From Chloroflexi bacterium RBG_16_60_22 (GTDB taxonomy: Bacteria; Chloroflexota; Dehalococcoidia; Dehalococcoidales; RBG-16-60-22), in assembly GCA_001796935.1 (NCBI GenBank), contig MGNX01000062.1:903-25490 (forward strand): a stretch of DNA of 24,588 nucleotides, given 5' to 3'. Every line of letters starts with the position of its first letter. Positions within the stretch are counted from its first letter, which is position 1. Shown here one piece after another: positions 1 through 7,697 of the stretch. The position numbers and the translations under genes were made by a program. A model generated the notes under the pieces. That model ran no database searches and was not told the origin of the DNA. It saw nothing but the letters and a program-made list of their open reading frames with translations.

Positions 1-1
1 C

Positions 2-736
2 TCCTACTACACCGCCGGCCACGGCGAGCCGGTGGTGGTGATTCACGGCGGCGGCGGCGACGCCCGCACCTGGCATCAAAATATCGCCGCGCTGGCGGAA
101 AAGTACACCGTCTACGCCCCGGACCTCCCCGGCTACGGCGGCAGCCAGCCCCTCGACGGCAGCTACTTCATCCCGGAGCTGTCCGAGTTCGTGGAAGCAT
201 TCGCTAAAAGCCTGGGGCTGGAGAAGTTCCACCTCATGGGGCACTCGCTGGGGGGCGGCGTCGCCCTCAACTACGCCCTCAAGTCGCCCCACCGCGTCAG
301 GAAGCTGGTGCTGGTCAGCAGCCTCTGCCTGGGGAGGGAAATCGCCTTCTGGGTACGGCTGCTCTGTTCCCCCGCCCTGTACCGGGCGCTGGTGGGCATG
401 ACCATGGCGGTGCTGCACGGCGTCAGGTGGGTGGTCGAGCAGCTCAACCCGGCCGGGTTCATCATGCCCCTCTCTCCCGCCGCCATGACGCTGGGGGGCA
501 GCATCACCACCTTCAAAGCCCAGACGCTGGTGCTCGACGGCCGACTCCCCGAGGTGGCGGTGCCGACGCTGCTGGTGTGGGGCGCCCGGGACCAGATTGT
601 GCCGGTGCACCAGGCCTACCGGGCGGCGAAGGTCATCCCCGATTGCCAGCTCAAGGTCTTCGAGAACCGCGGCCACAACGTCCACCGTGACGAGGTCAAG
701 CAGTTCTCCAGCATCATCACCCGGTTTCTGGGATAA
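2..736 (+). CDS. alpha/beta hydrolase, 5' end outside the window
   Basis: Probable serine hydrolase of the alpha/beta-hydrolase fold; the substrate cannot be told. The reading frame is open from base 2, so the gene starts upstream; the GTG at 32 lies inside a conserved strand and is not a credible start. Counting from that GTG as residue 1, the oxyanion-hole motif HGGGG is at 5-9, the nucleophile elbow GHSLGG puts the catalytic Ser at 72, the acid Asp is at about 187 (GARDQIVP) and the His at 215 (GHN). A less conserved cap region lies at roughly 100-165. The triad looks complete, so it should be active. It is probably cytoplasmic, although the true N-terminus is not visible. It converges on the next gene with a 12-base gap. 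The family is certain; the role is unknown (esterase, epoxide hydrolase or C-C hydrolase are all possible). Confidence 0.9.
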   Translation, partial: SYYTAGHGEPVVVIHGGGGDARTWHQNIAALAEKYTVYAPDLPGYGGSQPLDGSYFIPELSEFVEAFAKSLGLEKFHLMGHSLGGGVALNYALKSPHRVRKLVLVSSLCLGREIAFWVRLLCSPALYRALVGMTMAVLHGVRWVVEQLNPAGFIMPLSPAAMTLGGSITTFKAQTLVLDGRLPEVAVPTLLVWGARDQIVPVHQAYRAAKVIPDCQLKVFENRGHNVHRDEVKQFSSIITRFLG

Positions 737-748
737 AGCCCGCCGGGC

Positions 749-1336
749 CTAGAGGCGCGGCTTGCAGGTAATCTCCTTGACCCGGAGGTCGAAGAAGCGG
801 TGCGCCGGGCTCGGCTTGATGACGGCCACCGTATCCGCCCCCCGGCCGGCGGCACCGGTACCTCCGACGGCAATCACGTCTTCATCGGTGCGCACCACTC
901 CGGCATCGGCCGCCATGACGGCTATCTCGCAGGCTACCTTCAATCCCTGGGAAAATACCTTAAGAGTCGAGGCTATCAGGTCGCCGACGACGTAGGTGGC
1001 CGGGGCCTGGGGGATTTCACTCTGGCGGAAAGCGCGGCTGACGGCGCCGAAGGCATGAGCGGCGGTAACCATAATGCCGCCTTTGCTCTCCACGATTTTC
1101 CGGTTCTCCGCGGTGAACTCCTGGGTATCCGGCTCGCGGAAGCCGGTGGAATGGGTAACGATGACCACTCTCAGCCCCTTGAGGACATCCATCGCCCGGA
1201 CGGCGGTCTTGCCGCTGGTAGACGCCACGATGACCGTCTTGATGCCCAGTTCCCGGGCGCGGTCCCGGGCCAGGTCCAGTGCTGCGTCGGTATTCTCGAC
1301 TCCTGGTTTGTCAAAATAAACCGTCTTTCCTTCCAT
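749..1336 (-). CDS. pyruvate kinase C-terminal-like protein (COG1751 type)
   Basis: A 195-residue protein resembling only the alpha/beta C-terminal (allosteric) domain of pyruvate kinase, without the catalytic barrel. It matches my memory of the uncharacterised COG1751 family, which is a stand-alone version of this domain. Visible features are a strand-loop-helix TVIVASTSGKTA at about 35-45, VVIVTHSTGF at 57-66, and a glycine-rich segment AVGGTGAAGRGADT near 157-170 that could bind a phosphate or nucleotide. There is no signal peptide or membrane segment. The ATG at 1336 follows a GGAGAGG-type ribosome site. It lies 37 bases downstream of the FAH-family gene on the same strand, so the two are probably cotranscribed. 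The biochemical function of the family is not known to me; a small-molecule sensor role would be a guess from the domain's origin. Confidence 0.82.
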   Translation of the reverse strand: MEGKTVYFDKPGVENTDAALDLARDRARELGIKTVIVASTSGKTAVRAMDVLKGLRVVIVTHSTGFREPDTQEFTAENRKIVESKGGIMVTAAHAFGAVSRAFRQSEIPQAPATYVVGDLIASTLKVFSQGLKVACEIAVMAADAGVVRTDEDVIAVGGTGAAGRGADTVAVIKPSPAHRFFDLRVKEITCKPRL

Positions 1337-1373
1337 GCCTCTCCTTTTCGTCGCTATGGATTTATTAATAAGG

Positions 1374-2132
1374 TCAGGGTTTGACCACGTGGTTCCTCAG
1401 GGTGCCGATTTTCTCGATGGTCACCTCCACGGTGTCGCCGGGCTGCATCGGGCCGATGCCGCTGGCGGTGCCGGTGGCGATGACGTCGCCGGGGAGCAGC
1501 GTCATCACGTTGGAGATGAAGCTTACCAGCTTGAAGACGGGGAAGATGAGCTCGGCGGTGCTGGTCTGCTGTTTGATTTCCCCGTTAAGGCGGGTCTCCA
1601 GGGCGAGATTGCCGGGGTCCAGCTCCGTCTCGATGCACGGGCCGATAGGGGCAAAGGTATCGAAGCCCTTGGAGCGCGTCCACTGCTTGTCCCTGGCCTG
1701 GAGGTCGCGCGCCGTGACGTCGTTGAAGCAGGCGTAGCCCAGGATATAGTCCGCGGCGTCCTCCTCGGCGACCTGCCGGGCGCGGGCCTTGATGACCACG
1801 GCCAGCTCGCCCTCGTAATCGACCCGCTCCGACGATGCCGGATAGACGATATCGTCTTCCGGGCCGATGACCGCCGTGGACGGCTTGATGAAGAGCAGCG
1901 GCTCGGCGGGGAGGCGGTGGCTCATCTCTTCGCCGTGGCTGCGGTAGTTTACCCCCAGTGCGACGATTTTGGTGGGTGCGCAAGGGGCCAGCAGCCTGAC
2001 GTCGGCCAGGCGGAACACGCGGCCGGTGGTCTTGAGGTCGCTGCAGGGATGGCCGGCGAGACAGATAACCGAAGCTCCGTCCAGCACGCCGTAACCGGTC
2101 TCCCCGTCGATGGCAAAACGGACAATTTTCAC
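1374..2132 (-). CDS. fumarylacetoacetate hydrolase (FAH) family protein
   Basis: Metal-dependent enzyme of the FAH fold, whose members hydrolyse, decarboxylate or isomerise beta-diketo acids (fumarylacetoacetase, 2-hydroxyhepta-2,4-diene-1,7-dioate isomerase, acylpyruvase). It has 252 residues, the usual size of the compact bacterial members, with a short N-terminal lead and the catalytic domain from about 55. Seen residues: NYRSHGEE at 62-69, FIKP at 81-84, probable metal ligands Glu107 and Glu109 (DYEGEL) and Asp138 (NDVTARD), Lys155 (RSKGFDTF), and the C-terminal GDVIATGTASGIG loop. The start is GTG at 2132, with no Shine-Dalgarno sequence. A promoter-like -10 ends 6 bases before it, so the mRNA may be leaderless. 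It diverges from argJ. The exact substrate is not deducible; an aromatic or beta-keto acid degradation role is possible, but no pathway partners are visible. Confidence 0.9.
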   Translation of the reverse strand: MKIVRFAIDGETGYGVLDGASVICLAGHPCSDLKTTGRVFRLADVRLLAPCAPTKIVALGVNYRSHGEEMSHRLPAEPLLFIKPSTAVIGPEDDIVYPASSERVDYEGELAVVIKARARQVAEEDAADYILGYACFNDVTARDLQARDKQWTRSKGFDTFAPIGPCIETELDPGNLALETRLNGEIKQQTSTAELIFPVFKLVSFISNVMTLLPGDVIATGTASGIGPMQPGDTVEVTIEKIGTLRNHVVKP

Positions 2133-2138
2133 CGTCTG

Positions 2139-2168
2139 AGTTTAACATTGAGCTATCGTATGTTTCAA
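2139..2168 (-). promoter_or_regulatory. promoter of the FAH-family gene, leaderless spacing
   Basis: Read on the minus strand there is a TTGAAA (-35, 2163-2168), an 18-base spacer ending in TGT, and TAAACT (-10, 2139-2144). Exactly 6 bases (CAGACG) separate the -10 from the GTG start at 2132. Transcription would then begin at or next to the start codon. The -10 matches the consensus at only 4 of 6 positions, but the -35 matches 5 of 6 and the extended TGn is present. Confidence 0.5.
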
Positions 2169-2189
2169 GCCCGGCTACCGGGGCCGCCA

Positions 2190-2218
2190 TTGCCTGCAGG
2201 TACGCGTTATGCTATATT
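2190..2218 (+). promoter_or_regulatory. promoter of argJ, leaderless spacing
   Basis: TTGCCT (2190-2195), a 17-base spacer, and an extended -10 TGC-TATATT (2210-2218). The ATG of argJ follows after exactly 6 bases (TTCAAT), and no Shine-Dalgarno sequence precedes it. This predicts a transcript starting at the A of the ATG. The divergent FAH-gene promoter shares the same 92-base gap. I see no clear operator palindrome for an arginine repressor between them. Confidence 0.6.
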
Positions 2219-2224
2219 TTCAAT

Positions 2225-3430
2225 ATGAAAACCGAACCGGATTTCATTCCCTCGGGGGGTATAACCTCCCCCCGGGGGTTCCTGGCCGGCGCCGCCAGCG
2301 CCGGTATTAAATATACGGGGGGTCGCCTCGACCTCGGCATCCTTGGCTCGGAAATATCATGTACCGCGGCGGCGGTGTTTACCACTAATAAAGTCAAGGC
2401 GGCGCCGGTAGTACTGTCCCGGCAGAGGTTGTTAAAGGGCCGCGCCTCGGCGCTGGTGGTCAACAGCGGCAGCGCCAACGCCTGCACCGGGACCCGGGGG
2501 ATGGCCAATGCCGAGGAGATGGCGGCGATGGCCGCCCGGCATATCGGCGTGGCGCCGGAGGAGGTGCTGGTAGCCAGCACCGGCGTCATCGGCCTGCCCC
2601 TGCCGATGGAGCGCATCCGCGCCGGCATCGCCGGGGTGAAGCTTTCCGCCGAGGGCGGCCACGACCTGGCCCGGGCGATAATGACCACGGACACCGTGCC
2701 CAAGGAGGTGGCGGTCCGGGGTGAGGACGGCTTTACCGTCGGGGGGATTGCCAAGGGCTCCGGGATGATTCACCCGGACATGGCCACCCTGCTCTGCTTT
2801 CTGACCACCGATGCCGCCGTGGAAATCGGTTTCCTACGGGAAGCGCTGCGGGCGGCGGTGGATGTTTCTTTCAACATGGTATCCGTCGACGGCGATACCA
2901 GCACCAACGACATGGTGCTGCTCATGGCTAACGGCCGGTCCGGTGGTGGACCGGTAAGCAAGGGCGGCCGCGCGGCCGCGAATTTTCAGCGGGCGCTCAA
3001 CCACGCCTGCATCTACCTGGCCCGGGCCATCGCCCGCGATGGCGAGGGCGCCACCAAGTTCATCGAGGTCAGGGTCAGCGGGGCCGCCAGCCCGGCCGAT
3101 GCCCGCCGCGTGGCCCGGACGATTGTCAGCTCGCCGCTGGTCAAGGCGGCGGTGCACGGCTCCGACCCCAACTGGGGGCGGGTGCTGGCGGCGGCGGGGC
3201 GAAGCGGCGCGGAGCTCGATGCGGACCGGCTCGACCTGCACATCGGCGGGGTCCGCCTGGTAAAGGGCGGCCGCCCGGTCTCTTTTAACAAAGAGGAAGT
3301 GGTCGGGCGGCTGGACGCCGCCGAGGTAGTCATGACCCTGGACCTCAACCTGGGCGGCGGCGCGGCCACCGCCTGGGGATGTGACCTCTCCGAGGAGTAT
3401 GTGACCATCAACAGCGACTACACGACCTGA
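2225..3430 (+). CDS. argJ: glutamate N-acetyltransferase / amino-acid acetyltransferase ArgJ
   Basis: ArgJ moves the acetyl group from N-acetylornithine to glutamate, closing the cyclic arginine pathway; some members also use acetyl-CoA to make N-acetylglutamate. The 401-residue length is typical. The self-processing site is visible in KGSGMIHPDMATLL (177-190): cleavage is expected between Ala187 and Thr188, with Thr188 becoming the N-terminal nucleophile of the beta chain. The oxyanion pair Thr119-Gly120 is in STGVIG, and the C-terminus (AWGCDLSEEYV...) is family-typical. The ATG at 2225 has no ribosome site but sits 6 bases after a strong -10. It is the first gene of the arg run; argB follows after 3 bases. 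Whether it is mono- or bifunctional cannot be read from sequence alone. No argA-like gene is seen here. Confidence 0.97.
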   Translation: MKTEPDFIPSGGITSPRGFLAGAASAGIKYTGGRLDLGILGSEISCTAAAVFTTNKVKAAPVVLSRQRLLKGRASALVVNSGSANACTGTRGMANAEEMAAMAARHIGVAPEEVLVASTGVIGLPLPMERIRAGIAGVKLSAEGGHDLARAIMTTDTVPKEVAVRGEDGFTVGGIAKGSGMIHPDMATLLCFLTTDAAVEIGFLREALRAAVDVSFNMVSVDGDTSTNDMVLLMANGRSGGGPVSKGGRAAANFQRALNHACIYLARAIARDGEGATKFIEVRVSGAASPADARRVARTIVSSPLVKAAVHGSDPNWGRVLAAAGRSGAELDADRLDLHIGGVRLVKGGRPVSFNKEEVVGRLDAAEVVMTLDLNLGGGAATAWGCDLSEEYVTINSDYTT

Positions 3431-3433
3431 AAT

Positions 3434-4225
3434 ATGAAGGCGATGAAAAACGTTACAGTGATAAAGATCGGCGGCTCCACGCTGGGCAGCGGCGATACCA
3501 CCATCGAAGATATCGTGGCCCTCCAGAAAAAGGGCGCCCCGCTGGTGGTCGTCCACGGCGGCGGCAACGCCGTCACCGCCTGGCTCAAGCGGCAGGGGGT
3601 GGCTACGAAGTTCGTGCGCGGCGAGCGCGTTACCGATTTACCTACCCTGGAGGTGGCCACCGCAGTGCTGGCCGGGCTGGTCAACAAGGAAATCGTGGCG
3701 GCGGTCAACGTCCGGGGCGGGAAGGCCATCGGCATCAGCGGTGTCGACGGCGCGCTCATCGAGGGCAAGATGAAGAGCCGGGAGATGGGCTACGTGGGCA
3801 CGGTGGCCAGGGTCAACCCGGCGCTCCTGGAAACGCTGCTTCAGGGCGGGTTCGTCCCGGTCGTCTCGCCGATAAGCCTGTACGCGGTGGACCGCCCGGC
3901 GGACGCCGCGGGGATAATCAATATCAACGCTGACCCCATTGCCGGGGACATCGCCGCCGCCTTGGGGGCGGCGAGGCTGGTCTTTTTGACCGACGTGCCC
4001 GGCATCAACGACGCCTCCGGCCGTCTTATTCCCCGGCTTTCCGCCGCCGAGGTGGAGTCGCTAGCGGCCTCGGGGGTGATTTCCGGCGGCATGATTCCCA
4101 AGATAGATGCCTGCCTCAAGGCTTTAAACGAAGGCACGATAACCCGTATAATAGACGGGAGAAAGCCGCACGCCCTGTTAAAAGAGGTCCAGGGGCAGGA
4201 CGGCGGCACCACGATATATAAGTAA
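3434..4225 (+). CDS. argB: acetylglutamate kinase ArgB
   Basis: Phosphorylates N-acetylglutamate with ATP, the second step of arginine synthesis, in the cytoplasm. It belongs to the amino-acid kinase fold: phosphate-binding Lys11 in VIKIGGS (9-15), HGGGNAV at 41-47, substrate-loop residues around GISGVDG, and the nucleotide-side motifs ININADP and FLTDVPGI. It ends with the characteristic GGTTIYK tail. At 263 residues it is short: the protein begins directly with the first beta-strand, without the N-terminal helix that I recall as typical of arginine-inhibited kinases. It may therefore lack arginine feedback (inference). The start at 3434 lies 3 bases after the argJ stop, implying translational coupling; an in-frame ATG at 3443 is an alternative. 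A palindromic repeat follows before argD. Confidence 0.96.
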   Translation: MKAMKNVTVIKIGGSTLGSGDTTIEDIVALQKKGAPLVVVHGGGNAVTAWLKRQGVATKFVRGERVTDLPTLEVATAVLAGLVNKEIVAAVNVRGGKAIGISGVDGALIEGKMKSREMGYVGTVARVNPALLETLLQGGFVPVVSPISLYAVDRPADAAGIININADPIAGDIAAALGAARLVFLTDVPGINDASGRLIPRLSAAEVESLAASGVISGGMIPKIDACLKALNEGTITRIIDGRKPHALLKEVQGQDGGTTIYK

Positions 4226-4240
4226 TGGAGGAAGGGAGTT

Positions 4241-4263
4241 TTAGAGGGGTGAAGCCCCTCTAA
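4241..4263. repeat. short perfect hairpin after argB
   Basis: TTAGAGGGG (4241-4249) pairs perfectly with CCCCTCTAA (4255-4263) around a 5-base loop. On the plus strand it is followed by A-rich rather than T-rich sequence, so it is not a classical intrinsic terminator. With the next hairpin it seems to form one composite repeat element between argB and argD. Confidence 0.6.
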
Positions 4264-4270
4264 ATAAAAA

Positions 4271-4316
4271 ATTCCCCCTCCCTTACCAAGGGAGGGGGAT
4301 ACAGGGGGTAGGTTGT
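4271..4316. repeat. palindromic dispersed-type repeat between argB and argD
   Basis: TCCCCCTCCCTT (4273-4284) pairs perfectly with AAGGGAGGGGGA (4288-4299), with a 3-base loop, and is followed by ACAGGGGGTAGG. This CCCTCCCTT/AAGGGAGGG plus CAGGGGGT design resembles a dispersed intergenic repeat that I remember from Chloroflexota and other bacteria. Its copy number here can only be shown by a genome search. Confidence 0.55.
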
Positions 4317-4332
4317 AAAAAACCGGATAATT

Positions 4333-5520
4333 ATGACTGACTGGCAGCAACTGGAAAGCAAGTACTACATGCAGACCATCGTGCGCGTCCCGCTGACCCT
4401 GGTCAGGGGGGAGGGGGCGCGGGTCTGGGACGATAAAGGTAAAGAGTACCTGGACTTTGTCTGCGGGCTGGCGGTCAACTGCCTGGGACACTGCCCGAAG
4501 GTGGTCGCCGAGGCCGTCGCCGAGCAGGCGCGGACCCTGATGCAGGCCTCCAACTGGTACTACACCGTTCCCCAGGTCCAGCTGGCCCGGCTCCTGGTGG
4601 AGAACTCCTGCCTGGACAGGGTGTTCGTCTGTAACAGCGGCCTGGAGGCCAATGAAGGCGCCGTCAAGCTGGCGCGACGCTACGGCCATCTCAAGCTGAA
4701 AGGCGCTTACGAGGTCATTACCACCATGGACTCATTTCACGGTCGGTCCCTGGCCATGACGGCGGCCAGCGGGCAGCCCAAGATGCACGCTCCATATGTC
4801 CCTCTGCCGGCAGGTTTCATCAACGTGGCCAATAACGACATCGAGGCCATAAAGTCGGCCACCACGGAAAAGACCTGCGCCGTGATGCTGGAGCCGGTGC
4901 AGGGGGAGGGGGGTGTCAACCTCCCCTCTGGCGACTACCTGAAAGAGGTGAGAGCGTGGTGTGATAGCCAGGGTATTCTGCTCATCCTGGACGAAGTCCA
5001 GACCGGCATCGGCCGCCTGGGGACGCTGTTCGGCTACCAGCTTTACGGTATCGAGCCGGATATCCTGACGCTGGCCAAGGGCCTGGGCGGCGGCATCCCT
5101 ATCGGGGCGGTGCTGGCCAAGGAAAAGGCCTCCGTCTTCGCCGTCGGCGACCATAACTCGACCTTCGGGGGCAATCCGGTTACCAGCGCCGCCGCCTGCG
5201 CCACGCTGAAGTACGTCGTCGCTCACGATATCCCCGGCAACGCCGGGCGGGTGGGGCAATACCTGACGGAGCGGCTGAATGCATTGAAAAATAAATATTC
5301 CTTCATCACCGATGTGCGGGGCCGCGGACTGCTGGTGGCGGTGGAATTCAGCAGCGATATCGGACAGTCGGTCCTCATGGCCTGCCTGGAGAGAGGCCTG
5401 CTGGTAAACAAGCTGAAAGCCAGTGCCATCCGCCTGATACCGCCGCTGATTATCGGCCGGAAAGAGGTTGACGAGGCCATCGGCATACTGGACGGGGTGT
5501 TTTCTGGCATTGTTACGTAA
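4333..5520 (+). CDS. argD: acetylornithine aminotransferase ArgD
   Basis: PLP-dependent class III aminotransferase that converts N-acetylglutamate semialdehyde and glutamate to N-acetylornithine and 2-oxoglutarate; many members also act on succinyl-diaminopimelate semialdehyde in lysine synthesis. It has 395 residues, as usual. Seen: the phosphate-binding segment NSGLEANEGAVKLAR (101-115), FHGRSLAMTAASGQ (135-148), the PLP-pyridine Asp220 in LILDEVQTGIGR, Lys249 forming the Schiff base in LTLAKGLGGG, and STFGGNP. The ATG at 4333 has no recognisable Shine-Dalgarno sequence, and the preceding 107 bases are mostly palindromic repeat. It may rely on read-through from argB or on a promoter I cannot place. 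Position in the arg run favours ArgD over the similar ornithine or GABA aminotransferases. Confidence 0.95.
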   Translation: MTDWQQLESKYYMQTIVRVPLTLVRGEGARVWDDKGKEYLDFVCGLAVNCLGHCPKVVAEAVAEQARTLMQASNWYYTVPQVQLARLLVENSCLDRVFVCNSGLEANEGAVKLARRYGHLKLKGAYEVITTMDSFHGRSLAMTAASGQPKMHAPYVPLPAGFINVANNDIEAIKSATTEKTCAVMLEPVQGEGGVNLPSGDYLKEVRAWCDSQGILLILDEVQTGIGRLGTLFGYQLYGIEPDILTLAKGLGGGIPIGAVLAKEKASVFAVGDHNSTFGGNPVTSAAACATLKYVVAHDIPGNAGRVGQYLTERLNALKNKYSFITDVRGRGLLVAVEFSSDIGQSVLMACLERGLLVNKLKASAIRLIPPLIIGRKEVDEAIGILDGVFSGIVT

Positions 5521-5551
5521 ATATTGCTAAAATTAGACCTAAGAGACGGTG

Positions 5552-6460
5552 ATGCTAAAAAAGTTAGGCAGCCCGGGGATAGCGGCCTTGCTGGTGGCTG
5601 TTCCAGTGCTGGCCATGCTGGGACTAATTCTATCTAATACAGAGGTCGGGATGGCTAAAGAGATTGGTATTCAGGAACCCGATTTATCTGCGCTGGATTA
5701 CTCGTCGGTGCCTCAGTCCGTCATTGATGACGCCGTGACGATGGCCACGCAGATGGTCGGCGATAGCCAGGAGAAGCTACAACTATTCGTTGACCAGCTG
5801 CTGGCGACCTATTTGGAGGCGAATGACAGCGACGTCGTTGTCTTTTTCAACTCCGGCGGCTGGGGGTGGAACATGACCGAGGAGACACCGGGCTGGTCCA
5901 GCATCCTCGATGGTATCAGGTTGCAGCTGGAGAAACTCGGCTATCGCCCGCTGGTACTGAACTACCGGCGCACCGGCGGCGGCTTTACTGGCTGCATCCG
6001 GGAGTTCGTCGAGGGGGCGAGACGCTACCCGAACAAGTCGCGTGACCTGGCCGAGCGGGTGGCGTTCCTGACCGACCATATTCCTGACCTGAGAGTAATC
6101 GTGGCCGGGGAAAGCACCGGCACCGTTATCTCTGATAAGACGATGGTCATTCTCAAGGACCGGACGGAGGTCTTCAGCATCCAGACGGGTACGCCATTCT
6201 GGCACCGGCCGGTGGTCCTGGAGAGGACGCTGCTGATGAACAGCAACGGCCGGGGCGTCGATACCTTCAGCTACGGCAACGTCCCGGCCATGGTCTGGGC
6301 CACCGTCAAGGGATGGCTCGGCATGCTGGGTCCGGAGGAAAATCCGGGCAATGTCCTGAGCTGGCTGCGGGCGCCGGGTCACGACTACTCCTGGCAGTAC
6401 CCCGGCATACACCAGGCGGTCACCGATTTCCTGGACGCTAATTTCCGGGGGAAAGATTGA
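5552..6460 (+). CDS. membrane-anchored alpha/beta-hydrolase-like protein of unknown function
   Basis: I do not recognise a named family. From the ATG at 5552 (a GTG directly before it at 5549 is the alternative start) the protein has 302 residues. A hydrophobic segment at about 9-29 after a Lys-Lys pair fits an uncleaved signal anchor or signal peptide, so the bulk is probably extracytoplasmic. A GxSxG-type elbow, GESTGT (Ser at about 188), follows a strand VIVAG. His residues in PGHDYSW (about 277) and GIHQA (about 287) could complete a hydrolase triad; an FFNSGGWGWN loop near 98-107 could be the oxyanion region. It lies 31 bases after argD and 27 before argG, inside the arg run, where I would expect argF or no gene. 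It shares no obvious link to arginine synthesis and may simply be an insertion into the cluster. Lipase, esterase or peptidase activity is speculative. Confidence 0.75.
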   Translation: MLKKLGSPGIAALLVAVPVLAMLGLILSNTEVGMAKEIGIQEPDLSALDYSSVPQSVIDDAVTMATQMVGDSQEKLQLFVDQLLATYLEANDSDVVVFFNSGGWGWNMTEETPGWSSILDGIRLQLEKLGYRPLVLNYRRTGGGFTGCIREFVEGARRYPNKSRDLAERVAFLTDHIPDLRVIVAGESTGTVISDKTMVILKDRTEVFSIQTGTPFWHRPVVLERTLLMNSNGRGVDTFSYGNVPAMVWATVKGWLGMLGPEENPGNVLSWLRAPGHDYSWQYPGIHQAVTDFLDANFRGKD

Positions 6461-6487
6461 TTACCCCCCGCCCGAGGGAGGCGCGGC

Positions 6488-7696
6488 GTGCCGGATAAAG
6501 TCGTCCTGGCCTACAGCGGCGGACTGGACACCTCGGTAGCCATCAGGTGGCTTAAGGAAAAGCACAACCTCGACGTCGTCGCTTTCAGCGTCGATGTCGG
6601 TAACGAGCCGGACTTCCCCAAAATCCGCGAGAAGGCCCTGAAGCTGGGGGCGGTCAGGGCGGTGGTGCAGGACGCCCGGCAGGCCTTCATCGACGAGTTC
6701 GTGGTGCCGGCGCTCAAAGCCAACGCGCTCTACCAGGGAAAGTACCCGCTGGCCACGGCCCTGGCCCGTCCCCTGATGGCGCGGCTCCTGGTGGAAATCG
6801 CCCGGGCGGAGGGCGCCGGGGCGGTGGCCCACGGCTGCACCGGCAAGGGCAACGACCAGGTAAGGTTCGACGTGAGCGTCGGCGCGCTGGCCCCGGAGCT
6901 CACCATTCTGGCGCCGGCCCGCGACTGGGGCATGACGCGCGACGAGACGATAGCCTACGCCCAGCGGAATAATATCCCTATCCCCATCACGTCCGCCAGC
7001 CCCTACTCCATCGACCAGAATTTATGGGGGCGGAGCATCGAGTGCGGGGTCATGGAAGACCCCTGGACGGAGCCCCCCGACGACGCCTTTATCTGGGCCG
7101 CGCCGGCGGCCAAAACCCCGGACGAGCCGGAGTATATTGAAGTCGAGTTTGAAAAGGGAGTCCCCACCGCCGTCAACGGGAAGAAGATGGCCGCCATCGA
7201 CCTTATCGAGAAAGTAAACGAGCTGGCGGGCAAGCACGGCGTGGGTAAAATCGACCACATCGAGGACCGGGTCACCGGGATAAAGTCGCGGGAGATTTAC
7301 GAGGCCCCCGCCGCCGTGACCCTCATCCAGGCCCACCAGGCCCTCGAATCGATGACCCTGTCGCGGGAGCAGCTAAGACTGAAGCAGATAATCTCCAGCG
7401 AGTACGCCGACCTTATTTACGACGGCCGCTGGTTCACCTCCTACCGGGACGACCTGGCGGCTTACGTCGATTCCTCGCAGCGTTTCGTGACCGGGACGGT
7501 CCGGCTCAAGCTTTTCAAGGGGAGCAGCGCCGTGGTGGGGCGGAAGTCCCCCTACTCCCTGTACCGCCACGACCTGGCCACCTACGACCGGGGGGACGTC
7601 TTCGACCGGAGCGCCGCGGTGGGCTTCATCAAGCTCTTCGGACTGCCGGCGCGGACGCAGACCCAGGTCCAGAGGAAAAAAGATAAAGAAAAGTGA
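6488..7696 (+). CDS. argG: argininosuccinate synthase ArgG
   Basis: Joins citrulline and aspartate using ATP to form argininosuccinate (released with AMP and PPi). It has 402 residues, the standard type I length. The N-terminal ATP pyrophosphatase P-loop is AYSGGLDTSVA (8-18), followed by FSVDVGN, HGCTGKGNDQVRF for aspartate and citrulline binding, and SPYSIDQNLWGRSIE. The C-terminal multimerisation region ends in a Lys-rich tail. The start is GTG at 6488, supported by GGGAGG 7 bases upstream and by the P-loop beginning directly after it. It follows the hydrolase-like gene by 27 bases, and argH starts 1 base after its stop, so argG-argH is certainly cotranscribed. No argF lies nearby, so citrulline must come from a gene elsewhere. 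Confidence 0.97.
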   Translation: MPDKVVLAYSGGLDTSVAIRWLKEKHNLDVVAFSVDVGNEPDFPKIREKALKLGAVRAVVQDARQAFIDEFVVPALKANALYQGKYPLATALARPLMARLLVEIARAEGAGAVAHGCTGKGNDQVRFDVSVGALAPELTILAPARDWGMTRDETIAYAQRNNIPIPITSASPYSIDQNLWGRSIECGVMEDPWTEPPDDAFIWAAPAAKTPDEPEYIEVEFEKGVPTAVNGKKMAAIDLIEKVNELAGKHGVGKIDHIEDRVTGIKSREIYEAPAAVTLIQAHQALESMTLSREQLRLKQIISSEYADLIYDGRWFTSYRDDLAAYVDSSQRFVTGTVRLKLFKGSSAVVGRKSPYSLYRHDLATYDRGDVFDRSAAVGFIKLFGLPARTQTQVQRKKDKEK

Positions 7697-7697
7697 C

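Noticed and set aside
1335..2228. 297-residue plus-strand open frame opposite the FAH-family gene
   Set aside because: Low-complexity translation rich in Gly, Asp and Val without any family motif; it mirrors a well-supported minus-strand enzyme. GC-rich codon bias creates such antisense frames.
4241..4299. Rho-independent terminator after argB
   Set aside because: Strong stems, but no following T-run on either strand, and argD continues the operon; better described as palindromic repeats.
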